In this document: positions 1 through 7,710 of the stretch, one piece after another
Layout: every line of letters starts with the position of its first letter
Numbering within the stretch: the stretch's first letter is position 1
NCBI RefSeq assembly: GCF_001721295.1
Contig: NZ_MDDS01000003.1
Span: forward strand, 85,364 to 149,363
DNA from: Sphingomonas turrisvirgatae
Lineage (GTDB): Bacteria > Pseudomonadota > Alphaproteobacteria > Sphingomonadales > Sphingomonadaceae
Length of the DNA: 64,000 nucleotides
Direction of reading: 5' to 3'
The notes under the pieces: generated by a model
The model's input: the letters and a program-made list of their open reading frames with translations, nothing else
Database searches by the model: none
Told to the model about the DNA's origin: nothing
Position numbers and translations under genes: made by a program

Positions 1-1
1 C

Positions 2-2521
2 GCGCTCGAGCGCAACAACACCAGCGTCGGCGCGGGCGTCGTCAACCGGAACGGCGAGGGCCTGTCCGTCCGCGCCGACGGGCGCGTCCGGAACGCCGAC
101 GAGCTCGCCCGCACGGTCATCGCGACCCGCGAGGGCGTGCCGATCGTCCTCAGCCAGGTCGCTGCCGTCCGCACCGGTCAGGGTCTGCGCATGGGATCGG
201 CTTCGGAGAACGGCCGCGAAGTCGTCGTCGGCACGGCAGTCATGCGGATCGGCGAGAACAGCCGCACCGTGTCCACCGGCGTGTCCGAGAGGCTCGAACA
301 GATCGGTCCGTCGCTTCCGGTCGATGTCATCGTCAAGCCGGTGCTCAACCGGACCGAACTGGTGAACTCGACGATCGTCACCGTGTCGCGCAACCTGGCC
401 GAGGGCGCACTGCTCGTCATCGTCGTCCTGTTCGCGCTGCTCGGCAACTTCAGGGCGGCGCTGATCGCCGCCATGGTGATCCCCATCACGATGCTGCTCA
501 CCAGCATCGGCATGCTGCAGGCCGGGGTCTCGGCCAACCTGATGAGCCTCGGCGCACTCGACTTCGGGCTGATCGTCGACGGCGCCGTCATCATCGTCGA
601 GAACTCGCTGCGGCGGCTCGGCGAGGCTCAGTACGGTCGGGACGATCCGCTGCCGCTGAAAGACCGCCTAGGCATCGTCGCGGCGTCCGCCCGCGAGATG
701 ATCCGGCCCTCCGTCTACGGCCAGGCTATCATCATCCTCGTGTACGCGCCGCTGCTGACCTTCACCGGCGTCGAGGGGAAGATGTTCGAACCGATGGCGC
801 TGACGGTGATCATCGCCCTCGTGTTCGCCTTCATCCTGTCGCTGACGTTCGTCCCTGCCGCCATCGCTATCTGGCTGTCGAAACGGGTGGAGGAGAAGGA
901 GAGCCGCGCCATCGCATGGCTGCGCCGCCGCTACGAGCCGGGCCTCGACAAGGCCATGCGCCGCCACAGCGCCACGTTGGGCGTCGCCGTCGGATCGCTC
1001 GCGCTCGCCGCCGCGGCGTTCACGACCCTCGGCCAGGAATTCCTGCCGCAGCTCGACGAGGGGAACGTGCTGGTCCAGGCGATCCGGATCCCCGGCACGT
1101 CTGTGGACCAGAGCCAGGCCATGCAGGCGCAGGTCGAGAAGGCTATCACGAGGGAGCCGGAGGTGCAGTTCGCCTTCTCGCGGACGGGAACGTCGGAGAT
1201 CGCGTCCGATCCGATGCCGGCGAGCATCAGCGACACGTTCGTGATCATGAAGCCCCGAAACCAGTGGCCGGACCCAAACCTCGACAAGGCGGAGTTCGTC
1301 GAGCGGCTGGAGAAGCGACTGTCCGGGCTCCCCGGCAACGCGTATGAAATCACCCAGCCCATCCAGATGCGCTTCAACGAGCTGATCGCCGGCGTGCGCG
1401 GGGACGTGGCGGTCAAGGTGTTCGGCGACGACTTCGCCCAGATGAACGCCACTGCCGAGCAGATCGCCGACATACTGCGTCGGACGCGGGGCGCCACCGA
1501 CGTCCGCGTCGAGCAGACCGAGGGGCTTCCCATGCTCGACATCCGACCGAACAGGACGGCCATGTCGCGGGTGGGCGTGACGGCCGGCGACGTGCAGGAC
1601 ACCGTCGCGGCCGCCATCGGCGGACGCGAGGCCGGCGTGATCTTCGAGGGGGACCGGCGATTCCCCGTCGTGATCCGTCTGCCCGAAGCCGCGCGTTCCG
1701 ATCTGACCGCCGTCGCCCAGGTGCCGGTGCCGACGCCCGAAGGCGGGTTCGTGCCGCTGTCGACCGTCGCGGACATCGGCATCGTCGATGGACCGAACCA
1801 GATCAGCCGAGAGAACGGTAAGCGGCGCGTCGTGGTGCAGGCGAACGTGCGCGGGCGGGACGTCGCGGGCGTGGTCGCGGACGCGCAGCAGGCGATCGCC
1901 TCCGGCGTGAAGATGCCGCCCGGCACGTATCTAGAATGGGGCGGCCAGTTCGAGAACCTCGCGTCGGCGCGGGACCGGCTGCTGATCGTCGTGCCGATCT
2001 GCTTCGCGGTCATCATGCTGCTGCTCTACGGGGCGCTCGGATCGGTGCGGGACGCGCTGATCGTCTTCACCGGCGTGCCGCTGGCCCTGGTCGGTGGGAT
2101 CCTCGCACTGCTGCTCCGGGGCATGCCGTTCTCCATCTCCGCAGCGGTCGGATTCATCGCGCTGTCCGGCGTCGCGGTGCTCAACGGACTGGTGATGCTG
2201 TCGGCGATCCAGGACCTGATGTCCCGAGGCCTCGACCGGGCCGCGGCCGCCCGCGAGGGCGCGCTGGCGCGCCTGCGGCCCGTCGCGATGACGGCGCTCG
2301 TCGCGTCGCTCGGCTTCGTGCCGATGGCGCTCGGGCACGGTGCCGGCGCGGAGGTGCAGAAGCCGCTGGCGACGGTCGTCATCGGCGGGCTGATCTCGGC
2401 CACGCTGCTGACGCTGTTCGTGCTGCCGACGCTCTACGCCCGCTTCGGCCAGCGGCGGATCGAGGCGGGCGCGACGGACGCGACCACCGACATCGAAGGA
2501 TCGCAGACGCATGGCGCATGA
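2..2521 (+). CDS. czcA: CzcA-type heavy-metal efflux RND permease (5' end missing)
   Basis: Inner-membrane proton-driven pump subunit that exports divalent metals through a periplasmic adaptor and outer-membrane channel. The frame is open from the first bases of the window, so the N-terminus lies upstream and about 839 residues are present. The fourth transmembrane segment carries DFGLIVDGAVIIVEN (bases about 562-606), the DFGxxxDGA signature of the HME subgroup that moves Co, Zn, Cd or Ni; the Cu/Ag pumps lack this acidic pair. The C-terminal membrane bundle is complete and ends ahead of a Thr/Asp-rich tail. Its last 11 bases overlap the start of the CDF exporter gene, so the two are probably co-transcribed. 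The exact metal cannot be read from sequence. Confidence 0.93.
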   Translation, partial: ALERNNTSVGAGVVNRNGEGLSVRADGRVRNADELARTVIATREGVPIVLSQVAAVRTGQGLRMGSASENGREVVVGTAVMRIGENSRTVSTGVSERLEQIGPSLPVDVIVKPVLNRTELVNSTIVTVSRNLAEGALLVIVVLFALLGNFRAALIAAMVIPITMLLTSIGMLQAGVSANLMSLGALDFGLIVDGAVIIVENSLRRLGEAQYGRDDPLPLKDRLGIVAASAREMIRPSVYGQAIIILVYAPLLTFTGVEGKMFEPMALTVIIALVFAFILSLTFVPAAIAIWLSKRVEEKESRAIAWLRRRYEPGLDKAMRRHSATLGVAVGSLALAAAAFTTLGQEFLPQLDEGNVLVQAIRIPGTSVDQSQAMQAQVEKAITREPEVQFAFSRTGTSEIASDPMPASISDTFVIMKPRNQWPDPNLDKAEFVERLEKRLSGLPGNAYEITQPIQMRFNELIAGVRGDVAVKVFGDDFAQMNATAEQIADILRRTRGATDVRVEQTEGLPMLDIRPNRTAMSRVGVTAGDVQDTVAAAIGGREAGVIFEGDRRFPVVIRLPEAARSDLTAVAQVPVPTPEGGFVPLSTVADIGIVDGPNQISRENGKRRVVVQANVRGRDVAGVVADAQQAIASGVKMPPGTYLEWGGQFENLASARDRLLIVVPICFAVIMLLLYGALGSVRDALIVFTGVPLALVGGILALLLRGMPFSISAAVGFIALSGVAVLNGLVMLSAIQDLMSRGLDRAAAAREGALARLRPVAMTALVASLGFVPMALGHGAGAEVQKPLATVVIGGLISATLLTLFVLPTLYARFGQRRIEAGATDATTDIEGSQTHGA

Positions 2522-3428
2522 TCACGGAGCCGGCGGTCACTCCCACGACCACACCGCCGGCGCGAACGCGAGGATGCTCGGCTGGGCGCTCGCCCTCACG
2601 TCCACCTACCTGGTGGCGGAGGTCATCGGCGGCTTCGTCTTCAACAGCCTCGCGCTGCTGTCCGACGCGGCCCACATGCTCACCGACGTCGCCGCGCTTG
2701 TGATCGCGCTGATCGCCATCCGGATCGGGCAGCGCCCGCCCGACGACAAGCGCACGTTCGGCTATCGGCGCTTCGAGATCTTGGCAGCCGCCTTCAACGC
2801 CGTCCTGTTGTTCGGCATCGCGATCTACGTCTTCGTCGAGGCGATCCAGCGCTTCACCGATCCAGAGCCGGTGCAGTCGTGGGGCATGCTGATCGTGGCC
2901 GCGATCGGCCTCGTCGTGAACCTGATCTCGATGCGGCTGCTGACCGCCGGCAAGGACGGCAGCTTCAACGTAAAGGGCGCCTATCTCGAGGTGTGGGCGG
3001 ACATGATCGGGTCGGTCGGCGTCATCGTCGGCGCGCTCGCCATCAAGTTCACCGGCTGGACGTGGATCGACCCGATCGTCGCCGTGGCGATCGGCCTGTG
3101 GGTGCTGCCGCGGACCTGGCTCCTGCTGCGCGACACGACGAACGTGCTTCTCGAGGGCGTGCCGTCGGGCCTGCGGCTGGTCGAGGTGCGGGCGGCGGTC
3201 TCGGCCGTCCCCGGCGTCGCGGGGCTCAACGACCTGCACGTCTGGTCGATGTCCAACGACGACGTCAGCTGCACGATGCACGTCACGCTGGCAGCCGGCG
3301 CCGATGCCAACACCGTCCGCAAGGCGGTCGCCGGGCTGATCGACGAGCGGTTCGGCATCGAGCACGCGACGATCCAGACCGAGGGACCGGGCGAGGCGTG
3401 CGAGGAGAGCGGGCAGCTCCATAGCTGA
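2511..3428 (+). CDS. czcD: CDF-family divalent cation exporter, CzcD/ZitB-like
   Basis: Cation diffusion facilitator of 305 residues that exchanges cytoplasmic Zn/Co/Cd for protons at the inner membrane. It has a His-rich N-terminus (HDHGAGGHSHDH), six predicted membrane segments, DAAHMLTD in the second segment and a C-terminal cytoplasmic domain with DLHVWSM. In the fifth segment the usual YLHVLGD is YLEVWAD, so one metal-site His is replaced. The gene overlaps the czcA end by 11 bases, which implies translational coupling and a joint role: CDF exports to the periplasm and the RND pump carries metal outwards. The family call is firm, the metal preference is inferred. Confidence 0.92.
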   Translation: MAHDHGAGGHSHDHTAGANARMLGWALALTSTYLVAEVIGGFVFNSLALLSDAAHMLTDVAALVIALIAIRIGQRPPDDKRTFGYRRFEILAAAFNAVLLFGIAIYVFVEAIQRFTDPEPVQSWGMLIVAAIGLVVNLISMRLLTAGKDGSFNVKGAYLEVWADMIGSVGVIVGALAIKFTGWTWIDPIVAVAIGLWVLPRTWLLLRDTTNVLLEGVPSGLRLVEVRAAVSAVPGVAGLNDLHVWSMSNDDVSCTMHVTLAAGADANTVRKAVAGLIDERFGIEHATIQTEGPGEACEESGQLHS

Positions 3429-3646
3429 CGACGGGAAGCCGCCGGCGGCGCGGCGAGCGCCGGGCCGGTGGGACGGACGAGGACGACGCCGAACTCCGCG
3501 TCCGCCTTGAGGCGCGCCAGCAGACGGCGCAGATTGCGCGGGAGATGGGAAGGACGATCGACGGCCTGCGAGGCCGGGCGCAGGTGCTGGGGCTCACCCT
3601 TACGCCGTCGCAGCGGCCGTGGCGGTCGTATCCGCGGCGCAGGTGA
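3421..3646 (+). pseudogene. Broken small SANT/Myb-like HTH gene
   Basis: Frame 1 reads IADDGKPPAARRAPGRW and then continues in frame 2 as TDEDDAELRVRL and a helix-turn-helix-like stretch (QTAQIAREMGRTIDGLRGRA) to a TGA at 3644. The frame switch lies at the run GGTGGGACGG near 3467-3476, where one extra G would explain it, and the apparent first codon is ATA. The joined product resembles short SANT-like DNA-binding proteins with an RWTDEDD start to their domain. With no start codon and a frameshift it is probably a relic; a sequencing error is the alternative. The family assignment is from memory of the motif. Confidence 0.4.
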
Positions 3647-4039
3647 TCACGGCTCGAAGGCGGTGATGATCGGGCAGGCCCCGGCGGAGCCGCCGGCACA
3701 GGCGTCGGCCAGCCGCGCCAGCGCCGCACGGGCGCCCTGGAGTTCCGCGATCCGGGCATCGAGCGCGGCCACCCGGGAGCGTGCCAGCTCACGAGCCCGA
3801 GCCCTGTCATCGATCGCGTCCAGCTCGAGAAGCTCGCCGATCTCGTCCAAGGTGAACCCGGCGCCCTGTGCCGAGCGGATGAAGCGCAGGCGCCGGACAT
3901 CGGGCTCGCCGTAGCTGCGGAAGCCACCGCCGCCCGGCCGTTCGGGTTCGCGCAGCAGACCCCGCCGCTGATAGTAGCGCACCGTCTCCACGCCCACCCC
4001 GCCGGCCTTCGCCAGCCTCGCGATCGTCATCCTCGACAT
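3647..4039 (-). CDS. MerR-family metal-responsive regulator
   Basis: Dimeric DNA-bending transcription factor of 130 residues. The N-terminal winged HTH (MTIARLAKAGGVGVETVRYY) is followed by a dimerisation helix and a short C-terminal metal loop. The start at 4039 gives a normal MerR length; an upstream in-frame start would add 31 residues reading through the operator. Against mercury-sensing MerR, the two C-terminal cysteines are kept (Cys114 and Cys122, in ACAGGSAGACP) but the position of Cys82 is taken by the DAIDDRA stretch. A canonical three-thiolate Hg site is therefore not present. The gene faces a glutaredoxin-MauE gene across a mer-like operator, which it probably controls. The effector metal is uncertain. 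Confidence 0.85.
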   Translation of the reverse strand: MSRMTIARLAKAGGVGVETVRYYQRRGLLREPERPGGGGFRSYGEPDVRRLRFIRSAQGAGFTLDEIGELLELDAIDDRARARELARSRVAALDARIAELQGARAALARLADACAGGSAGACPIITAFEP

Positions 4040-4045
4040 AGGCTC

Positions 4046-4077
4046 TTGACTCCGGACCATACTACGGACCCCATATG
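4046..4077 (+). promoter_or_regulatory. MerR-type promoter/operator
   Basis: A -35 box TTGACT (4046-4051) is separated by 19-20 bases from a -10-like CCATATG (4071-4077), the over-long spacer typical of MerR-controlled promoters. Inside the spacer is the dyad TCCG-N10-CGGA (4051-4068), with the same half-sites and spacing as the classical mer operator. It reads towards the glutaredoxin-MauE gene and lies next to the divergent merR-like gene, so it may also autoregulate that gene. Confidence 0.75.
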
Positions 4078-4115
4078 GGCCGGGTGCCGTTGAACCGCAA
4101 ACGAGGAGCGCACCC

Positions 4116-4865
4116 GTGTCGACCCGTCCCACCGCCGTCCTTCACCGCATGGTGATGCCCGAACACACCTGTCCCTACGGGCTCAAGGCGCTGGACCTGC
4201 TTCGGCGCAAGGGCTTCGAGGTCGAGGACCATCACCTCACCACGCGCGCCGAGACCGACGCCTTCAAGGCCGAGCACGGCGTGAAGACCACGCCGCAGGT
4301 GTTCATCGGCGGCGAGCGCATCGGCGGATACGACGATCTGCGGCGGCACTTCGGGTTGCACGTCGCCGAACCCGGCGCCGCCAGCTACCGCCCGGTCATC
4401 GCGCTCTTCGCCATGACCGCGCTGCTCGCGCTGGCGGCGAGCCATGCGGCGTTCGGCACTCCTTTCACGCTCCATGCGCTGCAGTGGTTCGGCGGGTTCA
4501 GCATGGCCATCCTGGCGCTGCTCAAGCTGCAGGACGTCGAGAAGTTCTCGACCATGTTCCTCAACTACGACCTGCTCGCCAAGCGCTGGGTCCGCTACGG
4601 CTACGTCTACCCCTTCGCCGAGGGTCTGGCCGGCGTCCTCATGGTGGCCGGCGCACTGAACTGGCTTTCGATCCCGATCGCGCTGTTCATCGGCACGGTC
4701 GGCGCCGTCTCCGTCTTCAAGGCGGTCTACATCGACAAGCGCGAGCTCAAGTGCGCGTGCGTCGGCGGCAGCTCGAACGTGCCGCTCGGCTTCGTCAGCC
4801 TGACCGAGAACCTCGGCATGATCGCAATGGCGGTCTGGATGCTGACCGGCATGGGCGGAATGTGA
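4116..4865 (+). CDS. Glutaredoxin fused to MauE/DoxX-like membrane protein
   Basis: A 249-residue fusion. Residues 1-85 form a glutaredoxin-like thioredoxin fold with HTCPYGLKAL near the N-terminus, only one active-site cysteine, and the TTPQVFIGGERIGGYDDL glutathione-site segment. Residues 95-249 form a four-helix membrane domain of the MauE/DoxX type with KCAC in a loop. The likely role is thiol redox chemistry at the inner membrane linked to metal detoxification; the reaction is not established by the sequence. The GTG start is supported by GAGGAG seven bases upstream. It lies directly downstream of the MerR-type operator and is its evident target. Confidence 0.8.
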   Translation: MSTRPTAVLHRMVMPEHTCPYGLKALDLLRRKGFEVEDHHLTTRAETDAFKAEHGVKTTPQVFIGGERIGGYDDLRRHFGLHVAEPGAASYRPVIALFAMTALLALAASHAAFGTPFTLHALQWFGGFSMAILALLKLQDVEKFSTMFLNYDLLAKRWVRYGYVYPFAEGLAGVLMVAGALNWLSIPIALFIGTVGAVSVFKAVYIDKRELKCACVGGSSNVPLGFVSLTENLGMIAMAVWMLTGMGGM

Positions 4866-4903
4866 GGACCGTGCGGGCAGCCGTCGCGCAGCTGCCCGCA
4901 CCG

Positions 4904-5830
4904 TCATCCAGCCGCCGCGACCGGTTCCAGCGTGCCAAGCCACGCGACGAGCGCCAGCACCGCGATCCCCAGCGCGGCCTCGAAAGCCAGGCTCAGCCGC
5001 AACGCGCCGATCTCACGTCGCGCCGCCCCCGATGACGCGACCGAGCCAAGGGCCGGGGTCAGCCGAAACCTGTTCAAAGATGCCAGCCCCACCATCGCGG
5101 CGAACGCGCCCAGCTTGGCAAGCAGCAGCTGGCCGTAAAGCGTGAAGGGCAGGCTGGGCATACCGTCGGGCCCTATGATCAGCCAGCCGTTCACGACCCC
5201 CGTGACGACGATGATCGCCACCGCCGCCGTGCCCGCGCGCGCGAAGCCGTGAAGCGCGCGCCAGGACAGATCGAGATGCCCGGCGTCGATCCTTGCCGCC
5301 GGTCTGGCGACGAGCAGGACGAGACCGAGAAGCGACCCCATCCAGAGCGCGGCCGCGAGCAGGTGGAGTATGTCCGCGCCCAGGTGCAGAAGGCCGAGCG
5401 CGCCCTCGCTCATCGCGCCGTGTCCGCCCCAGGCAAGCGTGGCGACCGCCAGCCCGAAGGCGATCGCCGACGCCGCGATGCGCGTCGGTGGGGGCTCCGC
5501 GCCGCGGATGGTCGATGCCGATCCGACCGCCAGGACGAGCGCGACCATCCGGATCGTCCAGGCGGCGCCATAGGGCGTCTCGTCGACGATCATCGTCAGA
5601 GTCTCGCGGTCGACCTGCGCCAGGGTCGTGCCCGCCATCGCCGCCGTCATGACGAGCAGGCCGCCTGCGGAAAGCACGAGACCAAGGCACCCGCACGCGA
5701 CAAGCACCGCGCGCAGCGGCATGACCCTGGCGGTGCCGGCCGGCGCGGTCAGCGCGAAAGCTGCCAGGCCGCAGGCTAGCATCAGGTCGAGGTAGAGCGC
5801 GAACCGGATGGCGATTCCCGCCCAGTCCAT
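4904..5830 (-). CDS. copD: Copper resistance protein CopD
   Basis: Inner-membrane copper-handling protein of 308 residues with about eight hydrophobic segments. The central block HGAMSEGALGLLHLGADILH, followed by LLAAALWMGSL, carries the spaced histidines and WxG that mark the CopD family. It probably takes copper from periplasmic CopC and passes it across the inner membrane, or helps sequester it. It begins two bases after the copC stop, so the two form a copC-copD operon transcribed leftward. The start ATG at 5830 encodes MDWAGIAIRFALYLDLM, which leads straight into the first membrane helix. Confidence 0.9.
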   Translation of the reverse strand: MDWAGIAIRFALYLDLMLACGLAAFALTAPAGTARVMPLRAVLVACGCLGLVLSAGGLLVMTAAMAGTTLAQVDRETLTMIVDETPYGAAWTIRMVALVLAVGSASTIRGAEPPPTRIAASAIAFGLAVATLAWGGHGAMSEGALGLLHLGADILHLLAAALWMGSLLGLVLLVARPAARIDAGHLDLSWRALHGFARAGTAAVAIIVVTGVVNGWLIIGPDGMPSLPFTLYGQLLLAKLGAFAAMVGLASLNRFRLTPALGSVASSGAARREIGALRLSLAFEAALGIAVLALVAWLGTLEPVAAAG

Positions 5831-5832
5831 CG

Positions 5833-6207
5833 TCAGGCGACCTTGAAGGCGTAGCTGCCCTTCACCCGGTGGGTATCGGCCGAGACGCCGTGCCAGTCGA
5901 GGCGGTAGGTGCCCTTGGGCAGCGGCTTCGCCAGCGTGAGGATCATCGTCTTGCGATCAGGGCTGACGGCCATCTTGGCAGGCATCTTCATCGGCGGGTG
6001 CGAGTCCATCCCGGGCATGCCCGTCATCACGATGTCCGCGCCCGAGAGCTTGGGCAGCAGCGCCTCGGTGAAGGTCACCTGGACCCGCGCCGTCGGTGCG
6101 ACCGTGGCGTTCGGCGCCGGATTGGCCGAGACCAGCTTGGGGTGGGCCATGGCAGGTGCCGCGATCGCCATGAGGGCGGCAGCGGCGACGACAGCTTGGA
6201 AACGCAT
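5833..6207 (-). CDS. copC: Periplasmic copper-binding protein CopC
   Basis: A 124-residue secreted copper chaperone with a beta-sandwich fold. The signal peptide is MRFQAVVAAAALMAIAAPAMA; cleavage would expose HPKLVSANPAP, whose N-terminal His is the classical Cu(II) ligand. A Met/His-rich loop (MTGMPGMDSHPPMKMPAKM) fits the Cu(I) site and DTHRVKGSYAF is the conserved C-terminal strand. The start at 6207 is chosen because GGAG lies six bases upstream and the signal peptide begins there; longer in-frame starts add an unlikely basic leader. It is the first gene of copCD and is divergent from the CnrYXH-like genes. Confidence 0.9.
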   Translation of the reverse strand: MRFQAVVAAAALMAIAAPAMAHPKLVSANPAPNATVAPTARVQVTFTEALLPKLSGADIVMTGMPGMDSHPPMKMPAKMAVSPDRKTMILTLAKPLPKGTYRLDWHGVSADTHRVKGSYAFKVA

Positions 6208-6352
6208 CTTCGACTCCATCGTGAGATCAGGGATCATCGAGGAATACGCGCCGCGCCGCTCGGACCCTCGCGGACGTCGGTGCACTTCTCGACTGCGCGC
6301 ACCGGCGAGGGCTGCTAGCAACTAACCCGTATTAGGGGGAATGGAGAACCAC

Positions 6353-6628
6353 ATGGACTTCGATCTCGATGCCGCACTCCGTCGGGTCGCCGACGACGAG
6401 CATCCCGGGCTGAGCTCGATCGACGCGGCCGTGTTCAATCGCGTGCGGGCCAACCGGACGAGCGCGCGGACCGGCATCGGCGCCGTCGCCTTCGCCGCCG
6501 TCGGTGCGATCGTGCTGGGCACGATGACTGCCGGCCCCGCGGCCTCGCCCGCGAGCGCCGCCCCCATCGATCCCTTCGGCGTGGCGGGTCCACTCGCACC
6601 GTCGACGCTGCTGCTCACCGAGCGATGA
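6353..6628 (+). CDS. CnrY-like membrane anti-sigma factor
   Basis: A 91-residue single-pass membrane protein. Its acidic N-terminal cytoplasmic part (MDFDLDAALRRVADDEHPGL) would bind a sigma factor, followed by a membrane helix around residues 40-60 and a short periplasmic tail. The start at 6353 is supported by GGAG six bases upstream; an ATG at 6341 is too close to its AGGGGG. Sequence similarity alone is weak. The call rests on size, topology and gene order: it overlaps by four bases (ATGA) a CnrX-like sensor gene, which overlaps an ECF sigma gene, as in cnrYXH. Confidence 0.65.
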   Translation: MDFDLDAALRRVADDEHPGLSSIDAAVFNRVRANRTSARTGIGAVAFAAVGAIVLGTMTAGPAASPASAAPIDPFGVAGPLAPSTLLLTER

Positions 6629-7065
6629 CGCGCGGACGCTGGACCGCGCTGGTCGCGGTCGTCGCCTTCCTCGCCGCGATCGGCGGCGTGTTCGTCGGCC
6701 GCGTGCTCATCCCGGCGCGGCATGCGCAGGCGTCGGAACTGCACGCCCTGCTGCACCATGACCTCAAGCTCGATGCCAGTCAGGAAGCCAGCATCGAGCA
6801 GCTCGAGCGCGAGTTCGCGGGCAAGCGCAAGTCGCTGGAGGCGGAGCTGCGCGCCGACAACGCGCGGCTCGCCGCCGCCATCGAGGCCGAGCACGGGAAT
6901 GGCCCCAAGGTAGCCGCGGCCGTGGACGCGTCGCACCGCGCCATGGGCGAGCTGCAGAAGGCGACGCTCACGCACGTGTTCGCCATGCGCGAAGTGCTGC
7001 GCCCCGAGCAGAGGGCGGCATTCGACCGCGCGGTCACCAAGTCGCTGACCACCGGCGACCGGTGA
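6625..7065 (+). CDS. cnrX: CnrX-like periplasmic Ni/Co sensor
   Basis: A 146-residue membrane-anchored periplasmic sensor with an N-terminal membrane helix (residues 6-28) and a four-helix, CpxP-like periplasmic domain. It contains His40, His44, Glu61, His117 and Met121. These match, with a constant offset of two, the metal ligands His42, His46, Glu63, His119 and Met123 of Cupriavidus CnrX, so Ni(II) or Co(II) sensing is likely. On metal binding it would release the sigma factor from the CnrY-like partner. The start and stop overlap both neighbours, giving tight translational coupling. Homology of the domain is clear; the metal is inferred from ligand conservation. Confidence 0.85.
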   Translation: MTRGRWTALVAVVAFLAAIGGVFVGRVLIPARHAQASELHALLHHDLKLDASQEASIEQLEREFAGKRKSLEAELRADNARLAAAIEAEHGNGPKVAAAVDASHRAMGELQKATLTHVFAMREVLRPEQRAAFDRAVTKSLTTGDR

Positions 7066-7631
7066 GGGCCGATCTGGCGGCACTCGCCGATGGCGACCTC
7101 GCAAGCCGTTCGGCTGCCGGGGACGACGAGGCGTTCGCCGAGATCATGCGAAGGCACCGCCAGCGGGTCTACCGCCTTATCCTCGCCAACGTCGCCGACG
7201 CGGACGAGGCGCTGGACCTCGTGCAGGAGACGTTCGTATCGGCCCACGGCGCGCTCCGCCGGTTCGATCCGAACCGGCCCATGTCGGCGTGGCTCGCGCG
7301 CATCGCGCTCAACAAGTCGCGCGACTGGGCCCGCCGGCGCGCGGTCAGGCGTATGCTCGGCCTGGCCACGCCCGTCGAGGAGATCGCCGAGCTGCATGCC
7401 GACGACCAGCCCCTGCAGGACGTGCAGGCGTCCGACCGAGCCGAGCTCGACCGGCTGGCCCGAGCCGTGGCGCAGCTGCCGTCGTCACAGCGAGAGCCGC
7501 TCGTGCTCTGCGCGGTCGATGGGCTCAGCCAGGCCGAGGCGGGCGAGGTGCTCGCGATCAGCGAGAAGGCCGTCGAGACGCGCATCCGGCGGGCCCGGCT
7601 GACCCTGGCGCAGCTGCTCGGCCGGAACTGA
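7062..7631 (+). CDS. ECF-type RNA polymerase sigma factor, CnrH-like
   Basis: A 189-residue extracytoplasmic-function sigma factor. Region 2 spans about residues 20-85 (FAEIMRRHRQRVYRLILANV, DEALDLVQETFVSAHGALRRF) and region 4 about residues 125-180 (VAQLPSSQREPLVLCAVDGL, AISEKAVETRIRRARLTL). The GTG start overlaps the cnrX-like stop as GTGA. With the two upstream genes it forms a YXH-type module that turns periplasmic metal into transcription. Targets are probably its own operon and nearby metal genes, though no promoter motif for it was identified with confidence. Confidence 0.88.
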   Translation: MRADLAALADGDLASRSAAGDDEAFAEIMRRHRQRVYRLILANVADADEALDLVQETFVSAHGALRRFDPNRPMSAWLARIALNKSRDWARRRAVRRMLGLATPVEEIAELHADDQPLQDVQASDRAELDRLARAVAQLPSSQREPLVLCAVDGLSQAEAGEVLAISEKAVETRIRRARLTLAQLLGRN

Positions 7632-7710
7632 CGCCTGCACGTCCACCCGAACCGGATGGTCGCCAATTCCGGCGGCGAGGGCTGACACCGCACGAGCCGT
7701 ATGCGCTCCC

